A stretch of 64,000 bases of DNA from Apricaphanius iberus (lineage: Eukaryota; Chordata; Actinopteri; Cyprinodontiformes; Aphaniidae), in NCBI GenBank assembly GCA_028564705.1, contig JAPXFQ010000256.1, positions 434,001 through 498,000 on the forward strand. Direction: 5' to 3'. Each line of letters starts with the position of its first letter. The stretch's first letter is position 1. Shown here one piece after another: positions 51,257 to 63,940 of this stretch. Position numbers and translations under genes: made by a program. The notes under the pieces are model-generated. The model did not search any database. It had not been told where the DNA came from and saw only the letters and a list, made by a program, of their open reading frames with translations.

Positions 51257-52858
51257 ACGGTGCCTTTCAAAAGTATTCATACCCCTTGGGTTTTTTTCCT
51301 CACCACAGTTTGTCGCAGTATAATCATAAACATCATTGTTTGTTTTTTTTATAGGGATTTAATGTGATGGACCAACACAAAGTAGTGTTTTGTTTTGAAG
51401 TGGAATGAAGATGATGCATTGCTTTTAAATTAAGTAAAAGTCTGTTGGGGCCCTTAATGTAAATGCGTTTTACAGCAACTATAGTTGCAAGTCTTCCTGG
51501 TTAGGTCTACCAGGTTTGCACATATAGGGGCTGATATTGTTATCCAGTCTTCATATAAAAAGACCCATTGAATGGAGGGTTTCCATGGATGTCAATTTTT
51601 ATTTCTTATCCTAAGTTTGAATAGATGTATGTTCAGATTTTTCACATAGCCGTTTTTACGTATGATTAAGCTTTAATCTGAAACGTGCCATTGCAGCTCT
51701 GACTTGCTGTTTACGGTTGTCGGCCTGCTGAAAGGTGAAACCTCCAGCCCAAGCATCTTTTTAAAAAAAATTTCAGCCATCAACAAATTTTCTCCCAGGA
51801 TCACCTTTGTGTTTTGCTAATTTATTGGTTAATCAATGGAAGAACTGCAGAACATTATTCGTGGGCAGTTTTCCATAATTTTCTTTTTTTTTTTTTTTTG
51901 TTTCCCAGAAAGTTAAATTCTGGTCTTGTATGTTTTACTTTCTGCATACTTCTCTTGTGGTAAATCCCTCTGGCCTCTCTTACTGGACATAAAGATCAGA
52001 TTTGTAGGGTTTGCGTCCCAGGTTTTTCCCCCTACAATTTTTCACAAATGAACCAAGTTACATTGGGGCTTCTTCTCTAAATGTTGTCTGGCTTGTCAGT
52101 TTAGGTCGATGATATCCTCATCAGTTTGCGGTTGAAACATATTTCCAATTTAAGATTAATTATTTGTGCTCGAAGTTCCAGGCCTGGGTAATTGGTTTAA
52201 AACCGAACCCTGCTTTAAACGCTTGTTGGAATTGATTATTTAAAAGAAATTAAAATAAATTTTTTTCAAACTATTTTAAATTCAGTTGCTAATTTAAACA
52301 TAGACTGTACCATACATATAAAAGTTAGTATTTAGTAAATGAGCAAAGTTAGAAATATTTAAGCTGGATTCCAATACTAAAGTATTGCTTCAAATATGAA
52401 CAGTTAGATTTGTTGTGTATACAGTAGTAGTATACATACTGTAGCTGTCTGAGGGGGATGTGACTTGTGTTTAAGGGGATAAACTCTTCAAACCTTTATC
52501 TGACCTTTCTGCTGGTCTTCATGAGGCTGCTTGTGCACTTTCTCCAACAAACCTCTGAGCCTTTCACAGAACAGCTGGATTCATATTGAGATTAAATTAC
52601 TCAAGTGAAACATGGCCACCAATTATTTGACTGCAGTTCCTTCATGCCCCACAACTCTCAAATGTTGATTGATGAAAAACTTATTTTTTTTTTACTTATA
52701 TTCTTTCCACTTCAATACTATACACTGCTTTGTGGAAGTTTGTGTCATAATACCCCCCCCCCCCCCCCCACAAAAAATGCATTGATGTTTGTATTTGTGA
52801 CTTAGCAAAATGTGCAAACATTTGAAGGAGTGTTTTAATACTTTGTGAGAAACCGTAC
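51257..52858 (+). mobile_element. Tc1-like element between dcun1d4 and lrrc66
   Basis: Left terminus GGTGCCTTTCAAAAGTATTC, followed by ATGGACCAACACAAAGTAG and AGTTGCAAGTCTTCCTGG, all typical of the common fish Tc1-like family. The right terminus TTTTAATACTTTGTGAGAA is a decayed inverted copy. The interior is diverged and gives no intact transposase. If the distal dcun1d4 polyadenylation signal is used, the element would lie inside its 3' UTR. Confidence 0.7.
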
Positions 52859-54295
52859 ATTCAAGACAGTGACACACAGGTAGTCAGGTAATCTTCCCTT
52901 CCGGGATAAATTCAGACTGTTCAGGCAGTTAGTGCCAGATGGTGTCCATTCTGTCTCTGTATTTGGCATTTGTTTGTCTTCCTCAGTCCGCTGGTCGTTT
53001 CTGGTCTACATTTACGAGTAGCATTCCTCCCGACACTGACGGTGTTTCTACTAGCTGCAGTAGAACACCTGAGACCCTCTGAGGACAAAACGTCCTTTAG
53101 GCTAGCGAGGTAGGTTTGCTGGAATTGTTTGGGTTTTTTTTGTACCACCCGTAGGGCGTAAACGAAAAATGTGGATACTGACCATTGGAAGTGTGTGATG
53201 ATGCTATGCTGTTCTGTTCGCCTAGTGTAACGTTCTTGTAACACATGTATAAAATCTTTTTTTGTCTTTGACTGTGATGTGATGCTGCACCGTCAGAAGA
53301 TTTACTATTTGCATGCATGCTCCGACAGAGCCTTTTGTGAATGGATGAGATTTTTTTGAAAACATTTTTCAAACATGCTTCGTTTTGTACAGTTATTTGT
53401 GCATGTGTTTTGTGCTTACTTTGACAAACACAGTCATGTTAGTTTATTTTTCCTATGAAAAAAATATTGTGTCCACTACAACCTGACACACACCTATAAC
53501 CTCAAGGTGGATCAGGAGTTCCCTCCTGCATTTATCCCATCCTACACCTCATTGTGTGTATAGTGCAATAAGCCAGCTGCATCCGGTGTGAAGAATCTTT
53601 TATTTTTATTTGAAGTGCATACAACATTTGTTTGGATCTTCTGCAGTCGTCATAATGTACAATAAAATCAGTTATTTCATAAACGTAACCTTCCACAGGG
53701 AAGCTTCAATATTAGGAAAAACTGGAATTAACTGTTCTATTGCTTACCAAATAATGTGTAGAGATTAATCTTTGTTTTCTCCAATAAAAAATGCAGGAGG
53801 ATGAACAGCCTCATCCCAACTGTAAATATGTATGTAAACAATGAGTGTCTATATGTCTGTTTTCACTATAACCAATGTCTATACAAAAATAAAAAGGTTT
53901 ATTGACTTCCTGGCTTATATCTGGATTCTCTGACTATATTATATTTAAAAAAATACATCTCTCTCTCTCTATATATATATATACTGATTATGATGACTTA
54001 ACACCTTGTTACAAATAATCTATTGAGTTGGAGGTATTTTATTAATTATTTAAAGGATACATTTATTAAATATAGTATGGAACAATGCATGTAATTAAGG
54101 GTGCTCCTGAATTTTCTAATCACGACTATTAACATTTAATTTTAAACCCTTTTAAGATTGTAATATTTTACACTTAAAAAATAATATAATTTAAAAAAAA
54201 TCACAATTGGCTGCCAGTTTTCCCTAAATTCAGTTAGAACCGCTCATGTTCTTTGCTTTTCTACCAACAGGGTCTTTTCTTAATCAAGGAGATCT
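52859..54295. other. Tail-to-tail 3' region of dcun1d4 and lrrc66
   Basis: No coding sequence. Plus-strand AATAAA at 53659 and 53888 could be distal dcun1d4 signals. Minus-strand AATAAA at 54067-54062 and 54043-54038, about 230-255 bases past the lrrc66 stop, are good candidates for its cleavage signal. A TC/TA microsatellite lies at 53958-53982. Confidence 0.5.
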
Positions 54296-57200
54296 CTACT
54301 TGAGCCCCGCTAAGTCTTCTGGTTGAGGGGCAGCTGGATCAGGAAGCGAAGCCTCCGTCAGTGAGTCCCCAATGCTATGCCTTTTGTAGCGGGGAACTCC
54401 GTACAATAACGACAGATCTATTTCTTTTTTTGTCTCGCTCGCTGAAGGAGAATGTTGAGAAAAGAGTTCCACGTCTTTTTCTAATTGGCTGGGACTGAAA
54501 CTTCTGCCATCTTTTGTATCAGACCTGAGAGCTGGATCTTTATCCCCCTCTGCCTCCCAGTTTCTCCTCACTTGTGACATGACTTTTAGGGCGTTCAGGC
54601 CTCTCCTCTCCTTGTCCCGTAATGCAGTCGTCGTCTCATTTGTCTTTTGGGATGAATTTCTATGCACTTGCCAAATGTCAGTGGAGGAAAGAGATGCGCC
54701 TTCAGTACCAAGTGATGAATATTTTTGTATTAGAGTTGCATCTGATTTCTTACTAAGCTGCAATATGTTAAAGGCACTGCTACCGCTAGTGGAGTCATTT
54801 GAGGGAGACGTTGACTCTGCGAATGAAGCTTGCTGCAGTGATGTGGACGTTACATCCACACCACCTGGTTTAGAGCTTGGAAGCTCAGGCAAATGATCAA
54901 CACCAGCCCATTTTTTTTTCTCCGACAGGTCTCCATCAGTCTTGGCTCTGGATTGTCTCAGTCTCCTCCTTATGATCTCATTAAGGCTGGTATTTTGAGT
55001 GGTACTTAAGGCAAGCGATGTGTCTTTGTCATTTGATGCATCTTGTGAAAGATTAGAAATATAGTCAACAGTTTGACTGCTGCCACTTGGTGTGAAAGAA
55101 CTGTTTGGGTTTGAAAAGGATTTGAAAATTGAACGCTTATAAGCGATAAGTGATTCATCTGTTGGCCCTACACTCATTGATTCTTGTGTGGTTAGCACTG
55201 CATTGTGTTTAGTCAAGTTTTCATTCTGGCTGGAGAAAGGCTGGGTATTACTTGACTCTGGAGATGGTGCCTTGATATTCAGATACCTCTTGATGCGTGG
55301 AACACCACGACTCAGGTCAGTAACGCTGTGGTCTTTTGTCTCGTCCTCACTTTCACTGCTAGAAGAGGAGGAATTTGAGCTCTGTTTTGATGACCTAGTT
55401 GAACCCTTGTTATCATTGTGATTCTTATTTGTTCTATGTTTAACTATATCTGAAAAGCTAAACTTGTCATCTAGACCCTCCAGAGTTGGAGAAACATTTT
55501 TCAGCACCGGAGAGGAGTCTCTGTGTGCTCTTTCATGGATCGCAACAAGCCTCTTCTTTAGTTTCTGTCTTCGCCCAGATCCACTTTCACCGCTGGAGGA
55601 GAAAGGGGAATCTGGTGGGGATTTGAGGTCAGATTCTGCTGCATGGGATGTGATTTCAAGATGCTTTCGGAACCGTGAGACACCAAGATTCATTGTGGCC
55701 CATCTTGACTGAAGCTCTGGGTCTACCGCAAGTGTTCTGCTAGGCTCATTTGTTGGCATGTCACCTGGGTCACCTGAAAAAACGGTGTACTTTTCTAATT
55801 TAATATCATGGTCTGTCTTTGTTCTGTAAGGAATATTTATCCCTGGAACTATGTGTGACCTTATGAACTTCTCTGAGGTAGTTGAAGTAGAGGATGCATC
55901 TTTTCTGATTTCAGCTTTGTGGTCTCTTTTGTCATCCTCACTTTCACTGCTGGATGACTGTGAATCAGATTTTTTAAACCCCAAATGTTTGCTTTTATGA
56001 CCCAAGTGCAAAAATAGTGATGGAGCTTTATTATCTCCCAGCATTGTTAGGGGCGGGTTGACTCCATCAAGGCTTCTGTCTCTATCAACTTTCAATAAAG
56101 GGTCTATAGTCATGCCAACACTGTCGCTACTGCTCAAGGACGACTGATAAGGAACAGAGGTTTTGATATCTAGACGTCTTTTAATACTTGCCGTTTGTCC
56201 AATATCAATGGTTGGCCACCGATTTGCTGGATTAGCACTCAGTGTTACATCGGCTGGATTTTTAGAGATCAGGAGTTCCTTTTGCTTTTGTGTTTTCACT
56301 TTACCTCTTGTTTCATCCTCACTGCTACTACTTGAAGATGAATCGGAACTTGGAACTTGAACTGTTGGTGCTTTGATATCAAGGCGCCTTTTAAATTGTG
56401 GTATTCTCCAAAGATCAAGGGAAGGCCATTGGTTTCCTTGCTTTTGACTTCCTGTTTTGTTTGGTATAATTTGATTTGTTAATATATGTAACTCCTCCTG
56501 TTTTCGTTTTGTCATAGAGTCTTGCCTCTCATTGTCACTACTAGAAGAGGAATCTAAATCTGTTGATGGTGTTTTGATATCTTGAGGTTTCTTGAATTCT
56601 GGAGTCTTGCCGAGATCAGGTACAGGCCAATTATTTTCTGGTTTAGGTTTTACTGTTGGAGAGACTTTAGTTGGGTGGTTAGTCAACACATATTCCTCTT
56701 GCTTATGATGCACCACATGCCCTCTTGTTTCATCCTCACTCTCACTACTAGACAGTGAATCTAAATGTGCTGTGGGAGCTTTGATATCCAGGCGCCTTTT
56801 TATCCATGGCATTTTCCCAAAATCAAGGGTAGGCCAGTGTTTTGCTTGAATTTGAGCTGCTGTAGATACATTAGTTGGCAGTTTTGAAATAAGTAACTCC
56901 TCATGTTTCTTTTGTGTCATATAGTCTTTTCTTTCACTGTCAATGCTAGATGATGAATCTGAGTCTGTTGATGGTGTTTTGATATCTAGAGTTTTCTTGA
57001 TTTCTGTTTTTCCAAGATCAGGTGCAGGCCAACGATTTTCTGGTTTTGGATGTACAGTTGGAGGAACTTTAGCTGGAAGGTTGGACATCAGCATTCCCTC
57101 TTGCTTGTGTTTCACCAAGTGGCCTCTTGTTTCATCCTCACTGTCACTACTAGACATTGAATTTGAAGCTGCTGTGGGAGCTTTAATATCAAGACGTCTT

Positions 57201-60200
57201 TTAATTTGTGTTTTTCTCGCTAGATCAAGGGTAGGCCACTGGTTTGCTGGCATTTGACTTGTATACACATGTTCCTTTTGTGCTGTTTGGTATTTTCTTT
57301 CAATATCACTATTAATACTAGATGATGAATCAGAGTCTGTTGATTGTGCCTTGTTTTGTAGAGGTTTCTTGAATTCTGTTGCTTTTCCAAAATCAGATGC
57401 AGACCAACGATTTGCGGGTTTAGGTATTTCTGTTGGAGAGATTTGGGATGGACGCTTAGACATCAGCAGTTCCTCTTGATTTTGTTTCACCACGTGGTCT
57501 CTTGTTTTATCCTCAGTGTCACAAGACAGTGAATCTGAATCCTCTGTGGTTGCTTTAATATCAAGATGCCTTTTAATCCGTGTTTTTCTGGCAAGATCAA
57601 GTAGAGGCCATTGCCTTGCTGACTTTTGAGTTGCTGTTGATACACTAGTTGGCTGTTTTGAGATATGTAACTCCTCTTGGTTTTTTTGAGTCACAGAGTC
57701 ATTACTTTCTTTGTCACTGTCACTAGATGATGAACCTGAGTCTGTTGATTGTGTTTTGATATCTAGAGATTTCTTGAATTCTGTTGTTTTTCCAAGATCA
57801 GGTGCAGGCCAATGATTTTCTGGTTTTGGATGTAAAGTTGGAGGAACATTAGCTGGAAGTTTGGACATCAGCAAATCATCTTGGTTTTGTTTTATCAAAT
57901 GGCCTCTTGTTTCATTCTCACTTTCACTATTAGACGATGAATCTGAACCTGCTGTTGGTGCTTTAATATCAAGACGCCTTTTAATTCGTGTTTTTCTCGC
58001 TAGAGCAATGGTAGGCCAATGGTTTTCTGGCTTTTGACTTGTAGACACGTGAACTGGAATTTTCGATAAATGCAGCTCCTCCTGTTTCTTTTGTGTAATA
58101 TGGTCTTTTCTTTCATCGTCACTGTCACTACTAGACGACGAATCGGAGTCTATTGACTCTGCCTTGATTTGTTGAGGTTTCTTAAACTGTGTTAATTTTC
58201 CAAAATCAGATACAGACCAACGATTTTCTGGTTTAGGACTTTCTGTGGGAGATGCTTTAGATGGACGCTTGTACATCAGCAATTCCTCTTGCTTTTGTTT
58301 CACCATGTGACCTCTTGTTTCATGATCACTGTCACTACTACAGTGTGAATCTGAATCCGCTGTGGGTGCCCTAATATCAAGACGCCTTTTAATACGTGTT
58401 TTTCTCACAAAATCAAGTGCAGGCCACTGGTTTGCTGCCTTTTGAACTGCTGTTGATAGATTGGTTGGCATTTCTGAGGCAAGTAACTCCTCTTGGTTAT
58501 GGATTTTACTTTCATTTTCACTGTCACTGCTAGATGATGAATCTGAGTCTGTTAATGGTGTTTTGATATCTAGAGTTTTCTTGATTTCTGTTTTTCCAAG
58601 ATCAGGTGCAGGCCAACGATTTTCTGGTTTAGGAAGCACAGTTGGAGGAACTTTAGCTTGGAGCTTGGACGTCAGCAGTTGCTCTTGCTTTTGTTTCACC
58701 AAGTGGCCTCTTGTTTCATCTTCACTGTCACTACTAGACAGTGAATCTGAATCCGCTGTGGGTGCCTTAATATCAAGACGCCTTTTAATTAGTGTCTTTC
58801 TGGTAAGATCAAGGGTAGGCCACTGGTTTGTTGGCTTTTGAACAACTGTAGATGTAATTGTTGGTACTTTTGAGAGATGCAACTCCTCGTGTTTCTTTTG
58901 TGTCATATTGTCTTTCCTTTCAATATCACTATTACTACTGGATGATGAATCTGAGTCTGTTGATGGTGTTTTGATATCTAGAGGTTTCTTGATTTCTGTT
59001 GTTTTTCCAAGATCAGGTGCAGGCCAACGATTTTCTGGTTTAGGACGTACAGTTGGGGGAACTTTAGCTGGAAGCTTGGACATCAGCATTTCCTCTTGCT
59101 TTTGTTTCACTATGTGGCCTCTTGTTTCATCTTCACTGTCACTACTAGAGCTTGAATCTGAATCCGCTGTGGGTGCCTTAATATCAAGACGCCTTTTAAT
59201 TAGTGTCTTTGTGGTAAGATCAAGGGTAGGCCACTGGTTTCCTGGCTTTTGAGCTGCTGTAGATGTATTGGTTGGTACTTTTGAGAGATGCAACTCCTCA
59301 TCTTTCTTTGGTGTTATAAAGTCTTTTCTTTCATTGTCACTGCTAGATGATGAATCTGAGTCTGTTGATGGTGTTTTGATATCTAGAGATTTCTTGAATT
59401 CTGCTGTTTTTCCAAGATCAGGTGCAGGCCAACGATTTTCTGGTTTAGACAGTACAGTTGGAGGGACTTTAGCTGGAAGCTTGGGGATCAGCAAATCCTC
59501 TTGCTTTTGTTTCACTATGTGGCCTCTTGTTTCATCCTCACTGTCACCACTAGAGCTTGAATCTGAATCGGCTGTGGGTGCCTTAATATCAAGACGCCTT
59601 TTAATTAGTGTCTTTGTGGTAAGATCAAGGGTAGGCCACTGGTTTCCTGGCTTTTGAGCTGCTGTAGATGTATTGGTTGGTACTTTTGAGAGATGCAACT
59701 CCTCATCTTTCTTTGGTGTTATAAAGTCTTTTCTTTCATTGTCACTGCTAGATGATGAATCTGAGTCTGTTGATGGTGTTTTGATATCTAGAGATTTCTT
59801 GAATTCTGCTGTTTTTCCAAGATTAGATGCAGGCCAATGATTTTCTGGTTTTGGATGTAAAATTGGAGGAACATTAGCTGGAAGCTTGGGGATCAGCAAA
59901 TCATCTTGGTTTTGGTTTATCAAACGGCCTCTTGTTTCATCCTCACTGTCACTACTAGACATTGAATCTTTAGCTGCTGTGGGAGCTTTAATATCAAGAC
60001 GTCTTTTAATTTGTGTTTTTCTCGCAAGATCAAGGGTAGGCCACTGGTTTGCTGGCTTTTGACTTGTAGACACATTAACTGGATGTTTTGATACATGCAG
60101 CACCTCATGTTTCTTTTGTGTCATATGGTCTTTTCTTTCATTGTCACTGTCACTACTAAATGATGAATCTGAGTCTGTTGATAGTGTTTTGGTATCTAGA

Positions 60201-63200
60201 GGTTTTTTGATTTTTGTTGTTTTTCCAAGATCAGGTGCAGGCCGACGGTTTTCTGGTTTAGGAAGTACAGTTGGAGGAACTTTAGCTTGAAGGTTGGTAA
60301 TCAGCATTTCCTCTTGCTTTTGTTTCACCATGTGGCCTCTTGTTTCATCCTCACTGTCACTACTAGAGCTTGAATCTGAATCCACTGTGGGTGCCTTAAT
60401 ATCAAGACGCCTTTTAATTCGTGTTTTTCTGCTAAGATCAAGGGTAGGCCACTGGTTTGCTGGCTTTTGACTTGTAGACACATTACCTGGATGTTTTGAT
60501 ACATGCAGCTCTTCATGTTTCTTTTTTGTCATATAGTCTTTTCTTTCACTGTCATTACTAGATGATGAATCTGAGTCTGTTGATGGGGTTTTGATAGGTA
60601 TAGGTCTCTTAAATTCTGTTTCTTTTCCAAGATCAGGTCCCGGCCAACGATTTTCTGGTTTTGGATGTACAGTTGGAGGAACCTTGGCTGGAAGTTTGGA
60701 CATCAGCAAATCATTTTGCTTTTGTTGTATCAAGTGGCCTCTTGTTGCATCCTCACTGCCACTACTAGATAAATCTGAATCTGCTTTTGGTGCTTTAATA
60801 TCAAGACGCCTTGTAATTCGTTTTTTTCCGGTGAGATCAAGGGTAGGCCACTGGTTTGTTGGCTTTTGACTTGTAGACACATGAACTGGAATTTTCGATA
60901 TCTGCAGCTCCTCATGTTCTTTGTGTGCCATTTGGTATTTTCTTTCATTATCACTGTCACTACTAGATGAGGATTCTGAGTCTGTTGATGGTGTTTTGAT
61001 ATCTAGAGGTTTCTGGAATCGCGTTGTTTTTCCAAGATCAGGTACAGTTGGAGGAACTTTAGCTAGAAGCTTGGACATCAGCAAATCTTCTTTCCTCTTT
61101 TTGATCACACTGCCACTTGTTTGATCCTCACTATCACTGCTGGAAGACGATTCTGAATCTACTGTTGGTGCTCTGATATCTAGACGCCCCTTGATGTGAG
61201 GACGATTCTGAAGGTTAATGGTGGGCCATTTTCCATCTGGACCAATAGTTTTTGGGGAAGATTCTTGAAATGACATATGTCCAACATCCATCCTCCCTGG
61301 TTTGTTTTTTACTATTGAGTGAGTAGTTTCATCATCACTGTCACTACTGGTCGACGAATCTGAATCTGCTGTTGGTACTTTGATGTCAAGAGGTCTCTCT
61401 ATTGGCTTTGCTTTTCCAGGTTCTAAGCCAATTCTTTTGTTTTCTGGCATAGGGCTTACTGCTTGAGATACATTATCGGGACGTCTTGCCATCATTAACT
61501 CATCTTGTGTCTTTGTTGTCACATGGCCTCTTGGTTCACCCTCACATTCACTACTAGCCGATGAATCAGAACTTGGGAATAGTGCTTTGATATATAAACG
61601 CCTCTTGAGACGAGAAATGTGCTGAAGATCTACAGCAGGCCAACTTCCATCTGAATAATACATTTTTGTTTTCGGCTTTTGAAGTGGAAGTTGTTCAGTG
61701 TTCATCCTGCCTTTAACATCAACATATGTGATTTTTTCTTCGCTCTCACTGTTGGAAGAAGATGAATGTGCGGCAGGTTTAGATAGTAGTGCCACTTTCT
61801 TCTGTTTCTTATTTGTTTTTTGTTTAATCTTAGTCTGTGTTGGCTCACTGTCACTTGAATCAGAGGAAGAGGAATAATCCTGGGCATCTCCTGGATTTTT
61901 TTGTTTCACAGCTGTTTTTGATTGCACACCTGATAAAGAATCAACAAGGCTGCTCGCCCTGGTGGATGGACTTTGAGCACCATCACTAAATTCAAATGGT
62001 TCTTCATTATCCTGAGAAGTGTCAGAGTCTGTTTGTAATGTCTTAACCGAGGGTAGTGAAGAGGAACCAGGAAATGTATTTTTGTCCTTCAAGGATATTT
62101 GTGGGATTTCTGTTTTAGTGGCTGCAGCTCTTGTCTGTAGTGAGTTTTCTACCTGCTGAAGAGAATTGGGCATGGTGTTGTTTCTGGTCATTTGGTCTGC
62201 TTCCAATGCACTTTGAGAAGAATCTGAGGATGATGAAAGGCTTCCCCTCTCCACAAGCTCATCCGGATCTGGAATATGTTCAAACTTCATGTTGCGGAGT
62301 CGCTCTTCATCCAAATCATTTGAGCTACTGTCATCACCCTGCTGTTTCTTGCGATGCTTATGCAAGTCAACCTCTGCTTCTTGATACTCAAACACCTCAT
62401 CGCTTCTAATGTTCTCCTGATCGCCACTTGCAACAGTATCATAGTATTGCACATTTCTTTCCTGAGTAAATTCTACTCGGCTAAAAGTGACTCTTCTTTC
62501 CCTGTGGTGTTCTATCCCTTCTGGTTCCTCAGCATTTGAAAAGGCCTCGTTGTCATATTGTCTCTGTTGAACAGAGTTGACAGTATGAGTTACAGGGGGT
62601 GCTTTCTTTTTGCGGACCCTTCCCCAAAGCCTATCGATACAAGGTCTCGCCAGGACTCCGAGAATGAACGCCAACAAAAATGTGAAGAAAATCGATAAAC
62701 AGACTGCCAAAGCCAAGTCAGACTGTGTAACGCCATTGGGTGTCTCTCCAGGGGTCCCGTTTTTAGATTCTTGTGGGGAAATTCTGCTGTTGACCCTTGG
62801 TAAACCTCTTGCCTTTCTTGCACCTCCTGTTTTACTGATTTGGAGGTTAAAAACAGACAGAATCTGGTCTTCCTCAGACACACAGGCATACAGTCCTGTA
62901 TGTTCCTCTGAAAAGTCACTGATGAGAAGACTAGCTTCATCCTGGCTCACAGATGCTTGACCACTTGGTGTCCACCATTCTGAGCCTAAAATAAAACCAA
63001 CAGCGTAAGAATAACTGAATAGAGTGTAGATGATGTGTTATCAGGTCTTAATTTCACTATTTTTACACAGTACCTTGTGCTGAACAGGAAAGCAGGATCT
63101 CAGTGCCACTGTAGACTGTCACATCTCTGTGAAGACTAAGGTTGTTTTCAGTGTTAATGCATTTTAGGTCCTCTTCATCCAGCTGTAGAAGATCTTTTCC

Positions 63201-63775
63201 TGAGATGGTCGAAGGAAAAGCACATATGATGTTCCAGGTCTGTAAGCCTCTAAACCTGTCGTAAGCCATCCGCCTTCTTATAACACGCATGTTGCAGTCA
63301 CAGTGCCACCTGTTTCCACCCAGCGCAACACCTGCTCCAATGTTGCGCAAAGTGAGGTACGTCAATAACTGCATGTTTGTCAACTTGTTGAAGCTCAGGT
63401 CAAGGATCTTTGAGGGGAAGACAGTATTTAATTAGATTACATACAGATAATTAGCTTGATATTAAAGTTACCGCAGTAAATTAACCAGAAGCAGTTCTCT
63501 AAAGCAAAGGTTACATGAACAAAAAGACAAAAATGAACAGAACTAAAATGGCAAATTTCATCTAGTAGCCTACAGAAAATAATGGGCATCAAAAATCAGC
63601 CTTACTTTGAGTTGATCTAAATTATGAAACTGCTGTGGATGGAGATGTGCAATCAGGTTATGCTGTAAATAAAGCTCTCGCAACTGATGAAGGTTACTAA
63701 GGACTCCTGGTTCAAGACTTGAGATCCTGTTGAAAGACAACTGCAGAACTTGTAAAGATCCAACAGCACCCAGCC
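54296..63775 (-). CDS. lrrc66: Leucine-rich repeat-containing protein 66-like, 3' part of gene (5' end beyond window)
   Basis: Three minus-strand exons join in phase: 63775-63606, 63407-63074 and 62985-54296, encoding 3,063 residues in the window. Exon one encodes leucine-rich repeats (LQVLQLSFNRISSLEPG, LRELYLQHNLIAHL). Exon two gives ILDLSFNKLTNMQLL, an LRR C-terminal cap (WHCDCNMRVIRRRM ... LKC) and the first Ig strands (TEILLSCSAQG). The last exon, 8,690 nt, completes the Ig fold (SEWWTPSGQ, then EEHTGLYACVSEE), then one membrane span (about 62719-62651, LALAVCLSIFFTFLLAFILG) with RLWGRVRKKK as stop-transfer. The remaining ~2,800 residues are a disordered, serine-rich cytoplasmic tail with a tandem array. 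The name rests on LRR/TM layout and position beside dcun1d4, as in human; human LRRC66 is only 880 aa. Function is unknown; a cell-surface or adhesion role is inferred. Confidence 0.82.
56130..61200 (-). repeat. lrrc66: Coding tandem array in the lrrc66 tail, ~65-aa half-units in ~130-aa pairs
   Basis: About 13 A half-units (KRRLDIKAPT, then DSDSSSSSDSEDETRGH, then KQKQEELLMSKLPAKVPPT) alternate with about 12 B half-units (KKPLDIKTPSTD, then DSDSSSSSDNERKD, then KKHEELHLSKVPTNVST). Each is introduced by a tryptophan motif: NQWPTLDL before A, NRWPAPDLGK before B. A and B are clearly homologous to each other. More diverged copies flank the array on both sides (e.g. KRRLYIKALFPSSDSS near 61590 and KRYLNIKAPSPESS near 55270). 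Two adjacent pairs are almost identical at a 405-bp period. Confidence 0.95.
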
Positions 63776-63852
63776 CTTGAAAAAAATGAAAAATACTTAA
63801 TTAGAATTAAACATCATGCGGAATTGATTCCACAAGAAAACAATGATCTTTC

Positions 63853-63940
63853 CAAGTATTTATACCTCTTAAGTCATATTACAACCACAGACGTTTCTAT
63901 ATGTTATTAGAATTTTATGTGCAAAAAAAGCAGTGGATAA
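63853..63940 (+). mobile_element. Tc1-like terminal fragment in an lrrc66 intron
   Basis: AAGTATTTATACCTCTTAAG followed by CATATTACAACCACAGACG and TTATTAGAATTTTATGTGC matches the terminal region of the common fish Tc1-like family. One end only is visible before the window edge. Confidence 0.6.

Noticed and set aside
54579..61124. Plus-strand frames of 60-130 codons opposite the lrrc66 exon
   Set aside because: They recur at the period of the coding repeat on the opposite strand and are antisense shadows of it.
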